Source: Gonapodya prolifera JEL478 (Eukaryota > Monoblepharomycota > Monoblepharidomycetes > Monoblepharidales > Gonapodyaceae). Taken from it: a stretch of 64,000 nt of DNA. Within the stretch, counting starts at the first letter, position 1, and every line of letters starts with the position of its first letter. A program made the translations under genes and the position numbers. The stretch is taken from contig KQ965739.1 in assembly GCA_001574975.1 (NCBI GenBank), positions 694,966 to 758,965 on the forward strand, given 5' to 3'. The notes under the pieces were generated by a model that was not told the DNA's origin, did not search any database, and saw only the letters and a program-made list of their open reading frames with translations. Shown piece by piece: positions 10,027-22,202 of this stretch.

Positions 10027-12540
10027 ATGTCGTTTGGAAGTGAGCAGACGAGATTTCATCGTGGAATCGAGGAATCGAAATTAATACGATCAGGATTGGT
10101 ATCTGCGATGGGCATCTCTGTTGGAGATTGCATTGTAATCTGTAGGATTGGAACGAATCACGGCGGTCCAGCAGACACCGGCGTTTCTTGGAAGTTAGGA
10201 GCGAGAAAGCATCGCAATCTTTACGGAGATAAAGTCCAGATCCCACGGATTCCAATTCGACGTCCTGTGGTGCTTCACCAGAGATTGAGTCGTGTCGCAT
10301 CTCCATTGATTCTGCTATTGGCCCTCCTGACGTCCCTCAACTCGTCTCCTACGTAATTTTTTGCAGCATTTGGCGCTCCAACGTCAGCTCCGGCGACCGC
10401 CGCACCCTTCTCCTTTTCCACAACAACGCCGCCGGGGCAATCCATATTTGGTGCCCCACCGGCCCAGACGGGATCTCTCTTTGGACAGCCAGCGCCAGCG
10501 GCAGCCCCGGTGGGCCAATCTCTTTTTGGTCAGCCTGCCACGGGTGCGGTCGCGACTCCCTTCGGTCAACCTGCTGGGTCCACCGCCCCATCGCTATTTG
10601 GCCAACCTGCGGCAACGGCAGCATCATCTCTCTTTGGCCAGCCTGCTGCGCCCTCTCAATTTGGCCAGCCCGCTGGCACGGCGGCGCCATCTTTGTTTGG
10701 CCAGCCTGCGGCAGCTTCTTCATTGTTCGGGGCACCCGCCGCACAGCCCACGGGGACCTCATTCGGGTTTGGCGCTTCAACTGGCGGTACTAGTCTCTTC
10801 GGCCAACCTGCTCAAGCCACCGGGACATTGTTCGGACAACCTGCAGCGCCTCTGGGTGGCTCTATGTTTGGACAGCAACCGCAACAAGGCCAACTCCAGA
10901 CTCAACAACCCCCCCAGCTTCAAGTGCCTCAAATTGTGCAGCAACTCGCGGAGCTGGGGAAGAAGTTCAAGCCAGGAACACAGGAAAATCGGTTCAGGGT
11001 AGGTAGTCCACAATATCTATTGAAATCGCGCTCACCTCTTTTGTTGCTCACAAATTTTCAGCATTTCTTTTACAATCTCGTTGATCCGTCCCAAGTACAC
11101 CTCTACAGCCCCCCTCCCACTGTCGACCCTTCGATCCAATACCTTTACCGCCAAGCCGCAGAATCCAACCCAGATCCCTCCTGCCTCGTGCCTGCACTAG
11201 CCTCCTCTTTCGCTGACATCGCCCGCCGCCTTGCCGCTGCTCGTGAACAGGCGGAGCGGACCCGTCGGGCGGCCACCCAGCTGCGGGAGGCGCATGATTC
11301 CATCGCCGCTTCCCACCAGCTGTCCACAGCGCCAAGGACGCAAGTCTTGCTGAGGAACCAACGGGAGATCACACATCGACTGGTAGGGGTGATGCGTAGG
11401 GTGCATGCTGCCCGAGCAAGTGGCGCCCCTATGGCCGTGGACGAAGAGAAGCTCCGAGCGCGAGTGGAGATGTTATGGAGAGAAGCGGTAGGGGGAGGTG
11501 GAGCTTCTGGGCTGAGAGGGAGAGTGGAAGAGCTCAAAGGAGTGGTGGACAGGTTTGGGTCGTTTGCAGTTGCCGGAGATGCCATGGACACTGGAGGGGG
11601 AATTGATGAAGACACACTCCAGAAAGTGTTTGATGTGAGTGTCCTTGATCTGCAAACTTACACACGCCATTCATAATTCCTGACCGCATCCCCGAAGGTC
11701 CTAACTCGTCAAACAGACGCACTCGGTCTCCTGTCGGACACCCTCCTTTCAGACGCACGCGACGCTCAAGTCGTCGCGGAGGGTTATCAAGACCAATCTG
11801 GCGTGCCGCCTGCCGTACCATCCCAAGCACCCCGCGCCCCCGACGGACTGGCGGAAGCGGTGAAGGGCGCTGGTGCACCTGCATTGGGAGGGGCCAGTGC
11901 TCCTGTGGGGCTGTTGGGAGCCGGCCAGCAGCAAATCACACCTGTTCAGACCTGGTCGATCTTTGGGGATGCTGTGGCTGCTCCTCCAACCGGGAGTCTC
12001 TTCGGGGCAGCACCCGCCAGTCAGGCCCCTGCAGCAGGATCTCTCTTCGGAACTGCTGCAACGCAAGCGCCGGCAACGGGATTTCTGTTTGGAGGGTTCG
12101 GGACAACTCAAGCGCCAGCAGCAGGGTCCCTCTTCGGTGTCGGTGCACCGGCAGGCTCACAGGCGCCAACAGGAGGTTCCCTCTTTGTTGCACCAACCAC
12201 CTCACAAGCACCCACCAGAGGGTCACTCTTTGGTGCGCCGGCTGCGTCGCAAGCTCCGGCTTCCGGATCCCTCTTTGGCCCACCCGCCGGTTCCCAGGCG
12301 ACAACAGGATCATCCCTCTTTGGTGCTCCGGCGGCTCCAACAGGCAGCCTCTTTGGAGCACCTCCAGCAACAACCACGACTGCGGGCGCGAGTCTTTTCG
12401 GGGCTCCTGCGACGACTCAAACGTCGTCCGCCGGGCTCCTGTTCAGCAGCTCAACAGCACCGACTCCTGCAGGAGGTTTTGGAGGTTCCACGTTTGGGGG
12501 GCAAGCGACTGGTGGTGGCAGTTTATTCGGAGCCCGGTGA
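10027..12540 (+). CDS. NUP54: Nucleoporin Nup54 (Nup57 family), FG repeats at both ends
   Basis: Component of the central-channel Nup62-Nup58-Nup54 trimer. Exons: 10027-10039 (only ATG TCG TTT GGA A), 10367-10998, 11062-11634, 11698-12540; total about 686 residues. The tiny first exon followed by a 327-nt intron gives MSFGTFGAPTS. About 190 N-terminal residues are SLFGQPA-type FG repeats. The central domain has HFFYNLVDPSQVHLYSPPP and NPDPSCLVPALASSF, then a long alpha-helical coiled coil (LRNQREITHRLVGVMRRV) and DEEKLRARVEMLW, all diagnostic of Nup54. After about residue 480 a second FG region of roughly 200 residues (GSLFGAP units) follows, which animal Nup54 and yeast Nup57 do not have at the C-terminus. 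Confidence 0.88.
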
Positions 12541-12806
12541 AACCAGAAATGATCTCCATTTACAGTGTATTAAATCTTTCGTGCAATACTTCTAAAATAC
12601 CTCAAAAATCCAACTCTATACAGCTTGGAAACCTGGGATTTTGCATTAACCACGACCTCAGATGTACCACCACCACCCCCTCTCTCCTTTTCCCTCCACC
12701 AGAACTGAGGTGCGGTCCACTTGATGGGACGTCCAGAAACTCTTCCCATGTCGTACCTAATATCGTACAAAGAGGCGAACGTCCTGTTGGATTCCCCTCA
12801 AGTACT

Positions 12807-15800
12807 TTACACCCCAGAACACCAGCAGTCACAGTCCGCTACTGGACATTCTGCATGTCTCTTAAACCAAGCCACGATATGCCCTGCGTGCCCACCGTGT
12901 CCGCACTTTTGACACCACGTAAACCACATGTCAATGGCACCGGCAGCTCCTCGGACATCAGAGCCAGTGTCATCGCGCTCCCGCCCGGAAAAAACACTTT
13001 CACCGTCCATACCATCTGCTTCTGAAGGAACATGAACACTGTCGAGTCGCTCTGGCCCTGGTGAATAATGAGGGCCGGGGGAGGCAGGAGGGGCGGAGAG
13101 CCTACCTCCCATAGTGGCCATTCTCTTTGGGATGTAACTCCCCGTGGTGGGAGTACCAATCACACTGTCGACCTGGTATGACCCTTTCCTCGACATCCTT
13201 GGGGATAACGTCATGCTGTATGTTCCAATGGACCCTTCCTCGCCTGTGGTCGGACTTCCACTGGGTGATACTGAGCGGGGGATATCCAATCCTGCTCCCA
13301 AGCCAACATATGTGGGGCCAGAACCTGGTTGCAGGATACTTCCAGAGACGATAGAGCCATGCGAAGAATGCGATCCATGTCCCGCGAGAGAGCTGCCAAT
13401 GACCGTTGGAGTAGCACCGACATGTGACGTCGCGGCATACCGCACTGTGTCATGCGGCGTTCCCATCGGGAGTTCACATACGGCGCATCGCGGAAGAGGC
13501 TTCTTGCAATGAGGGCAAACAGTGTGCTGGATCATAAAAGGAAGAACACGAGATTTTGGTGTTCATTCAATAACCCAATAACAACATGTTCGCGCGGACG
13601 TACCCGTACATCCTTCATGTTCGCAGTTGCCCCTACGGTACCAGGCTGGCCTGCAAGCAGCTTTCCATTTTCTTTTCCAAATGCAATTTGGATTCCGGAT
13701 CCTATTCCAGCACCACCGGGCAGTCCGTTGCCCATTCCGAAAATCGCTGTTGTGTGTTGTAAGCTATTCGAACAGTAGGTACATTTCAAAGCCACTTGAG
13801 GTGGAACATCGAGATACCGACGGGCAAGGGCTGAAAGCGGGGGCAACTGAGGCAAGAGCTGCTGAGGAGTAGGGGGCATTTGTACAGGTGCGCTACCAGG
13901 GGTGAGACTACTGTTGCCTGAAGAAGACGGCTTTCCTCCCGAGAAAAACGAAGTACTTGATGCTGTTCGGGGTAGGATAGACAGAGGGGCGCTTGACGGA
14001 AGGTAAGCTTCTCCAGAAATGAAGCGGCCTCTGGATATGTCGAAATGAGCTCTTTGGTGGTAAAACTGGAAGCGATCGAGAAGGCAGCGATAGCTGTGAA
14101 AGAACCAGATGCGCTTTGAGTACAGTCGAAATGAAGGGGTAACCCACACTCTCCCAAACGAACAAGCATACGCACTTCTCAACCCATTCGTCCACCCTGG
14201 GGTCGGCAAAGCGGCCAGGAACAACGACGGACCCTAGAAGTGCAGCTGTTTGCACGTCTCCAGTCTTGTCTACATACTTTTCTAACAGTTCAATCCCAGC
14301 TGGCTGTAATCCAGTCAGAAGAAGGCCCTCCAGGTTTCCCCAAGACATCATCTTGTAAGTAGTGCGCCTGATGAATTGTCCTAATTCCTTATTGTTGAGA
14401 AATCGAAGTGCTACCCCTATTCGATCTCGTAGGGAGATTCCTTGCTCGTTTAGAACTCCATTCCAATCGCCATCCTTTGCGATAAGTGAAAACATTGCTC
14501 TCAGATATGCATCTGTGAGGTCCTTCGCAAGACCGCCGAACATTTCCCGCCACAATGCTTGTAGCGGAGCGCCAGAGGGGGAAGAACTTGCGGGACTAGG
14601 CCGGGACAAGTTGCTTGGAGAGGCCATCCCATCGTACCATCCTCCTGACTTATTTCCACGGGTACTGAGAGCTCCCGAACTTACAGGTCCCCCTGGCACC
14701 AGGACACCGTTAACAAGCTCGTTGGGAAGCTTTGAACCAGCAGCCGCTGCGGCAAGTGCTGTACCGACAAGCCTGAGTCTTTCACTTCCAGAATTATTGA
14801 GGCTCTTTACAGCCCGCGCCAAGCCCCCTCCTCGAAACAAGCTCCACCCAGCAGCTTTCTCCCATTCCTTACGTTCCTCCATACCTTGTAGAACACGTTC
14901 CAGCTCGTCACGGTCACGATCAGGTTCGCTCGGGTCCGGAGAACCCCATCCGCACATTGCTAGTGCAACTCGCCGGTAGGGTTCCAAGTTGTTTGACGTT
15001 TGGCGGGAGCCAGATTCTGTTATATTGGCTAAATGAGCCATTTTTCGGTTTTACGAGCTCAATTAAGGCTCACCTGTCAGCAAAGCATCCTCCATAACAG
15101 CTGCAACGCCGTTAAATCCGAGTTCTCTACCTTCAATGACAGCTTTGCCAGAAGCGACAAGTTGTTTGGCGGCTTAACGGAGAAATAAAGAAAAATAGTC
15201 CCCGTCACGAATAACACTTCAGCAAATCTCCTTTTGTTGGAGCTCACTTGCCACCCATTCCCAAACATTCCGAAGCTCTTTTGCCGTGACGTCATCACTC
15301 CATGTCCTACTCCACGGGGAATTTGATTTTCTACCCAGTGGGGCAATTCTATCGGCCTCTCGTTCGCGCCACTGCGCCTTGGTTTCGGCGCGTTCGCGAA
15401 CAAACAATTCTACATTTTTTTCGGGGTCCATCCCGTACCCGCGCAACGCGCGTGCACGTATTACGAATGCAACGTCGTAAATGTCTCGATGAAGGAGAAC
15501 TCCATGAGGTAATGTAATTGCCAGTGCCGCCGTATTACGACGAGCGGATACAGAAATTGTGCCCGGGGCTGATCGTCTACCTTCGCCTGGGGTGCCTGTG
15601 GTGCGTTCACTGGAAGCTCCGGCAGTCCAGCCGCCTCCAACTCTCAACATCTCCCCGGCTCCAACAACTGCGATACTTCGACCCCCTGACCACGCAAGTC
15701 CACCAAGAGGATCCCATACGATCTTCAACGATTCCCGTAGCTCTATCACCTCAATCCTCTCAGATGGGTCTCCAGATGCGATCGAATAAATCGATGGAAG

Positions 15801-18215
15801 TGTGGGCTGCCCCAATACGAAGGTCTGCGTTCGAATAGGAGAGGGTCGACGAGGCGAGGGAGACGAGCGGGTTGATGTGACAGATCTGGTTGCTCCAAGG
15901 TTGGTGCTCGTTATGGAGGTGGAAGTGAGATTGGAGAGACGATTCTGTGATGCAGATTTGAGCAAACTAGGACGGGAAGCACTGTGAACGTTTAGAGTAG
16001 CCACTGTCGTTGAGCCAGACGTATTTGTGTTTCCGACAACACTATTGCCAGAGGTATGTTGCGGTTGATGTTGTTGTACACCTGTGTTCGTGGTGATGAG
16101 AATGAGTCTGTGAGCAGCCTCGTCCACCGATTGAGGCGGTAGCGGTGAAAAGGCAGGCGGAAGTGGGGGAGGTGGCGCAGGAGGAAGTACGGGCGCAGTG
16201 ATGGGGGCGCTGGAATACGCGACGATTCCGGACACCGCAACTCGGACGGGGACAGGTCCGGGCACGAACGCAAAGCAGGTCACGGGAGTACCGTATCCAG
16301 TTTTGGTGGAACGAACTCGCCACACAACGGGGTTCGTCGATGGAGCACGTGACCCAGCCGAGCTTGGATTGTCCTTTAATCCACCAGTAGATGATCCCAA
16401 CACTCCCCCACTCACGATAGACGCGAGTGTTGCACTTTGTTCAGATCCCATTTCCAACGTCTCGCCATCTTCCGCGCCTGTACTGTCATCACCAGTGGCT
16501 CCCGAAGCACCAAAAGCATATTTTTTCAGTTCGACAGACTCCACGACATCCCATATCTTCACCACAGGAGAATTCATTCCTGATCCTGCAAGGATACCCG
16601 CTCTGTCACCACACCAGCCAATCTGCGCAACTCCCTGTTTCCATTCTGTGGGGCATGCAACCCCAACCACGGGTTCTCCAAGTCGCCTGAGATCCCACAC
16701 ACGGATGCCCCCCTCAAGCCCTTCAGCATAGCTAGCCATTACATATGGTCTCCGAGGATCGAAACAAACACCTGCAACGTGGCGAGTGGCAACAGCAGCG
16801 CTAGGTGCTGCTCCAGAGCCCTGACGCAGATCGTAGAGGCGGAGGTGTTTACCACCGGCTCCGGTCGCAAGGCGGTGTGGAAGGGTGGGGAGCCATGCAA
16901 GAGAATTTAGGGATTCAGCCGGTGCAAATGTTGCTTGAGGGCCGCGAGGAGGGGGAGGAGATGTAGGAGTCGTGGTAGGAGTGGCAGAGCGGGGTGGATG
17001 AAGAGAGGATGGGTGGGTAGGAACGCCAACGATGGACAAAGGGCGCGATGCTGTTGGTGCCGCTAGTTCAGGTTGCACTCCGACGGAAGACACCTCGTCT
17101 TCTGAGAGCGAATCAAATCGTCGTGCGGCAGTAGCGCTCCAAGAAGCAATGTTCGACGTGCCCCAAGTGGACTCTCCCCCGTGCTCCACGTCCCAGACAT
17201 AGAGGCCACTATCATTGCGAACCTTGTCAAATCCAGCCGCCAGGAAACGGGGATCTGAGGGACAAAACGATACGGCATTGCACGTTCGTGCGTGGCGTGG
17301 CTGGAGTTCAACCAGGGGCCGTTGGGATGGGCTTGTAACAGATATGCTTGTTCCCGTGTGGTTGGCGGAAGAGGCTAGTCCCGAAAAGGAAGAGAGGCGA
17401 ACAAGAGATACACGGCCCGTCTGCTGCCCGACTGCCAGCATATCAGGAGAGGCGGATGATGGGGACCATGCAAAGCATTTTGTGGTTACTTGGAGGTCCG
17501 AGTTCGTTGCGACAAGGGTACACCGAGGCTGCCGAAAAAGAGACAGGCAAATGTCAAGCTATGAGTCGTCCTTCAGTATCTTTGAGGTCCCGATTTGTCC
17601 TCCAGACACCGAAGCTTTGGTTTCCAGTAACAGCGTCCGCATGCCCATCTGTCCCGCCCGCAATCTTTCGTCAAACTTTATGGCCTCTGTAGTTCCAGCC
17701 TCTAGATGGATAATGTCTCCAACGTCTTGAAACCGTTCCTCCAAACTTACCTGTCCCTCAAGCTGCTCGTACTTGTACAGTTTTAGGTCGGGCACACCGA
17801 CCACGAAATAGGATCTTTCTGCCCACGTCCATGTATCCTGATTTTGAGAGCCTGCATTATTGTTCTTGTAGAAGTTGGATACGTCTCTACTCGCAAAAGA
17901 CGAGTCGGCATCGCTATGCCCTCCTCCTCCTCCTCCTCCTGCTCCTGCTCCCGTGCCAGGACCTGATCCCGCAGTCCCGCCGATTCCCAATGCAAAGTCA
18001 GGATGCGGGGACCAGACGAGACGTTTGGATCGTTGGAGCTGGTGAAGCTGAGGTTGGGCAACCGGGGCAGACATCCCCGGAGCCGGGGGAGGAGCCGGCG
18101 GGATGTGTACGGGTTGTGCGACGAGTGGAATCGGGGAGACAGTCGCCGTTGCCCCGAATGGACCTCCGCGTCCGTGGTGGGGGAATCCATGCGATCCAGC
18201 GTAGTTCGACGCCAT
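12807..18215 (-). CDS. MIOS: MIOS / Sea4 (GATOR2/SEACAT subunit)
   Basis: Scaffold subunit of the vacuolar/lysosomal complex that relays amino-acid status to TORC1. Six exons fit: 18215-17751, 17528-15248, 15172-15074, 15028-14176, 14093-13604, 13526-12807, about 1635 residues, longer than animal MIOS (about 875) because of disordered inserts. Seen in order: a Pro/Gly-rich N-terminus; WD40 blades ([34 protein letters not shown]); an alpha-solenoid with [19 protein letters not shown] and [10 protein letters not shown]; the splice-restored [20 protein letters not shown]; and a C-terminal zinc module ([16 protein letters not shown] ... [16 protein letters not shown] ... [10 protein letters not shown]). 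The first junction is uncertain: a perfect CAG|GTAAGT donor is used here, but the frame stays open 65 more codons and a later GT could add about 47 residues. Confidence 0.9.
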
Positions 18216-18438
18216 TCAAACCGTCGATCGTGCTGCAAGACGGAGAAAATAGGGAGTGCTTGGCTCTCTAGGCTGGGGATGGATGAAAGGAGATCCTGTC
18301 ACGTCGAAAAAGCCATCAGGACGGTGTTGGTCCCTTTCAACTGACCGTGTTCACAAGTGAGATGCCCAAATCAAGCGTTTGCGACACATTTTTATTCAAA
18401 TACTCCAGAGAAGTGATGAAATACATATGAAGCTCGAA

Positions 18439-19369
18439 TCACAGCGAGGTGCTCTTCTTGAGGTTCTGCCTCGCAAACTCCCAGTTTGCCAGCTTCCACC
18501 ACCCGTCGATGTACGACACACGCACGTTCCTGTAGTCGATGTAGTACGCGTGCTCCCAAACGTCAAGGGTGATGAGAGGGATCAGGTGGCTCTCTTGGAT
18601 CGGAGAAGCGGCATCGTGCGTCTGCACGACCTTGAGTTTATGATCCTTGCGATCTTGTACCAGCCAGATCCAGCCAGACCCAAAGTGGCCAGTTGCGGCT
18701 GCGGGTGGGGTTCGTTCGTGAGTTTGACCATGGTCGGGTGACGTTTCCTCATGCGGCCACTTCTGGCTTTCGAACGCTCACCAGCGTTGAACTCCTTCTG
18801 GAAAGCTTCAAACGACCCAAAACTCTCTTCAATTGCGACAAGGAGCTCCCCCGTGGGCTTCCTCGGGGTCGCGGCGGCGTCCGTAACGGGCGAAAGTGAG
18901 CTGAGGGGCATAAACACAAGATCGACGCACATGGAATCCGTAAGTAAAGACCACCGACCGCCAAGCAACCAGACTTCGCGTTTCACCTACCTCCAGTAAA
19001 AATCGTGGTTGAAGATCTGCGCTGCGGCATTGAACACTCCCTGGGGCACGCTGCTGTGGGACTGGACGAGCTCGACGACAGACTTGCTCGCAAGATTCGA
19101 GTTTGCCACCAGCTCGCTCAAGCGGGCGACGTATCCTTAAGATTGGGGAGATGGTGGTGGGGGGAGGCACGCCCAGGCTGAGTTTTTCGTAAAGACCAGT
19201 ACGGGGCACTTTTCGCCAACCAGTCCCCGCACCCCTTCCTTTCCCCGTACCACACAACAAACTTACCAGCATGATGCTTTCCGTAGTGGAACTTGACCGT
19301 CTCCTCGCTGATGACAGGTGCGAGCGCGTCTGGCGCGTACGGCAAGGCGGCGAGTGTGTGCGCGGGCAT
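18439..19369 (-). CDS. Iron-type superoxide dismutase (SodB-like)
   Basis: Dismutates superoxide to peroxide and oxygen. Exons 19369-19267, 19135-18991, 18900-18782 and 18698-18439 (introns 131, 90, 83 nt) give 208 residues, close to bacterial SodB length. Metal ligands are visible: His in [12 protein letters not shown], His in NHDFYW, and Asp/His in [13 protein letters not shown]. Residues that separate Fe from Mn enzymes are of the Fe kind: Gln in [12 protein letters not shown] (Mn enzymes have Gly-Gly-His there) and Ala in the HDAASP turn (Mn enzymes have Gln, as in NQDSP). [10 protein letters not shown] and the N-terminal [14 protein letters not shown] are also SodB-like. The frame upstream of this Met is open, so an organelle leader cannot be excluded, but the start chosen matches cytosolic forms. 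Confidence 0.88.
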
Positions 19370-19820
19370 GGTGCTCTCAGCGTAGTGTAGTGTGTAGATG
19401 TTTTGCGGAGTGTCTGTGGGAGGTAGCGACGCTGCGTTGGTCCGGTTCGGTGGCAGATGGTGCGGGTGCAGAAAACGGTGGAATTCTTGGGAGGCCGGGG
19501 CGGCTTTTTGTAAGGGTCTCGGGCTTTTACATGATAAATTGCATAATTTATACGGGAAAATGCGTTCTGGAGGGTGAATTTTCGACGTGGAAAGGTGCCG
19601 GACGGCGGACGCGCCCTTTAATCGCCAAACTAAATCTACGCTAACGGTCCTAATCTCCTCCTTTTTAAATCGCCGACAATACCTTTTTGCAATCACCACA
19701 CGTCAGACTGTTTTTGCACCGTTAATGAAGCGAAGACGTGGCGTCCTCGTCGTCTTCGTGTGCATTGCCTGCAAAACAAAAGCGCAAATCAACAATCTTC
19801 CCACCTCAATAAAAACGGCC

Positions 19821-21373
19821 TTAGCTCAACAAACCCCACACATCCAGCGTTTCCATCGCCTCGCACTTGTCTGCCGCGACTCGGAGCGCCCACACCCCCG
19901 CGGCGCTGATCCCGTTGCCTGGTGTATGAAGAAGTAGGTTAGCGGATGTGGGCAGAAGGGATCAAAAAAGCACAATACGCACGATCAACGTGAAGGTACC
20001 GAAGTCCTCTGTTTTGGTCTTCGAGTAGGCGCGCGAACGCGGCCGCGCCGGTGTCGCCGATGGCGTTATCTATGCGTGTGTGAACGAGTGAGACCCGAAC
20101 CCAAACACCCTCCCGATTCCACGTGCACTCACCACTGACTCTCACCCCCCGCAATGCTTTACTCCCACTCACGCCCGCTGCCAGATCCCTTGCGCCCGCG
20201 GGGCCGATCCAGTTCCCTACGACGTCGAGCACGGCGAGGGTAGGGCAGCCGGTGGTGAGGGCGGTGCCGAGGGAGCGGGCGCCGAGGGGACCGATGCCGT
20301 TTTCTGATGAGGAGGAACAGGAACAGGAACGGGAACAGGAACGGGAACGGGAACGGGAACGGGAACAGGAGCAGGAGCAGGGAAAAGGGAGAACGGACCG
20401 TGAGAATGTGTCATGTGCAGTGAGTGAGAAGAAAGTGCTTACGTCCGATCCAAAGACCCTCGAGTGTGCGATTTGTGTGCAGCGCTCGTGCGATATGGTG
20501 CGCACCGCGTGGGCCGAGTTCATTACCTGTTTTGGCGAGTGGGGCGTGTCAGTAGGAGATGCGATGCGTCGCAGGGAGAGTTCAGGACAATGCAAATACA
20601 AACGCACCATAAAGACGGAGATTCTTCAAGCTGGAGGTGCGCTCGAGAATGGCGGCGATGAGAGGCGTGCTGTGGTGCGTGAGGCCGTTGGCTGAGGAGA
20701 GGGTTCGTAAACGTTGGTGTACATAATGAGGAGGGTGGCAACTGGCACGTGAACCCACATGAAAGACACAACTCGCGCAGGTGCTTTGCACTGGAGAGTG
20801 CGTCGGCGATCGAGGCAAGGCCTGCGTCACCGAGGCGGCATTCTGCAATTGGGAGGACCAATGTGAGCATGGTGAACGTAAGGGGTACATGTAAGTGGCA
20901 ACTCACCACTGAGACACAGCACTGCAAGACTGCCCTTGAGGGCCTTGTTGACTAGGACCGTCAGAGTGGTGCACGGCGCTGTGAAGATATGTCGTCGCGT
21001 CACGCTATGAGTGTTGTTTTTGCCACGTATACGCACCTTGAGTCGTGACAGCCAGCTCCCTCATCGAGTGGCACTCTGGGTCAAACGCCCTCGCCAGTCC
21101 GGCTACCTTTCCATCATCGCAGTCAATGTCCACTTGTGCGTAGAGTGCCCTTGTCGCCGCATGTCGCCATGATCGTGACACGCGCGCGGCCACGCACAGG
21201 TCCCGTGTGCGCGTGGGCGAGTCTGCGAGATGGCACTCGATGATGCGCAGGAACAATTCCGTGGGCAGAACGGGGGAATTGCGTGCGCGTGCGTGCGTGT
21301 GCGGTGGTGCGCGAGTGTGCCGCGCGTGTGGTGCAACGGATGCACGATGCGGGATGGCGAGTGCGACGACCAT
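19821..21373 (-). CDS. F-box-like / RNI-type leucine-rich repeat protein
   Basis: Eight exons fit: 21373-21037, 20978-20907, 20842-20759, 20691-20608, 20526-20443, 20303-20133, 20069-19983, 19918-19821, giving 338 residues. The first exon has a His/Arg-rich start and an F-box-like helix set (SPVLPTELFLRIIECHL ... CVAARVSRSWRHAATRALY). Later exons carry ribonuclease-inhibitor-type LRRs (GLASIADALSSAKHLRELCL, NELGPRGAHHIARAL, NGIGPLGARSLGTAL, NAIGDTGAAAFARLL). Introns are all in phase 1 and many exons are 84 or 87 nt, one repeat each. It is probably a substrate adaptor of an SCF ubiquitin ligase, or another RNI-fold scaffold; the substrate is unknown. The intron at 20304-20442 holds a hexanucleotide repeat. 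Confidence 0.75.
20310..20386. repeat. Hexanucleotide microsatellite, GGAACG/GGAACA type
   Basis: About a dozen imperfect units alternating ggaaca, ggaacg and ggagca, located inside an intron of the F-box/LRR gene and read on the sense strand as a pyrimidine-rich tract leading to the acceptor at about 20304. It may serve as an expanded polypyrimidine tract. Confidence 0.85.
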
Positions 21374-22202
21374 TGCTTCGATTGCGATGCGGGGGGAGAG
21401 AATCGCCGTGCGAAAGGTGCCCCGAAAAGGTCCTCGGCAGGGATTGTAATTCGCGGCGATAATCGCTCAACGCTAGTGTGGCTTCACAACCACCGCCCTT
21501 TGTTTTGTGTGAGATTGGCTCAGGGCTGGGCGATGCGCCACCGGTCGGCAGCCAATGGGGAAAGAGAGGTTCGAGTTCATCGCTCGAAGTTGCGAGATTT
21601 GAGGGGACGTAATTTTATTTGGGAATAAATGTATTCGCAGTCCCATGAGACGGATGGAAATTAATTTCTCGAAGGAGAAGGGGGAAATGCTGATTATTGC
21701 GCCACGTGGACATTCCCGTTTACCTTAGTTGGTCTGTACTCACCATGCTCGTAGCGAAGGGTAAGTTGGAGTCCACATACGGATTCGCATATTGTGGTAC
21801 CGCTGAAGCGTGTCCTTCGCCTCACCTTTCACCGTTGTTCTGGTCATTTTCACTGGGCTATTTCCGTGTCGTGAAAAGTCACAGCAACGCAAAATGACAC
21901 TAGTTCCATTGTTGTGTACGGAAAGTTTCATTGGGTATTTGACACCAGGGTGACGAGAAAGTGAAGAAGGAGAATCACAAATCCGGCATGCTGGCTGGCT
22001 TGGAAGGAGCACTGCAAAGAAAAGCACTCTCGCGGTTGGTCTCCGACAGGAATTGGACTTGTTGGGCTCCACAGGAAAGGCTTCACATTCCTCTCCCGTG
22101 CCGATAGTACGATATTAGTGAGTACCGTTCACGGAGTGTCAATTGGCACCCCGTGTCTTAACCCCTGCCGCGTTGTGCAAGCAATAGCTCAACTACCTGT
22201 CT

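Noticed and set aside
19370-19699. An N-terminal extension of the SOD as a mitochondrial leader
   Set aside because: The frame is open, but the sequence lacks a convincing amphipathic presequence and the downstream Met gives a standard-length SodB. Left as an uncertainty in the SOD entry.
20217-20414. Minus-strand frame encoding Pro-Val dipeptide repeats
   Set aside because: It is the translation of the hexanucleotide microsatellite inside an intron of the F-box/LRR gene.
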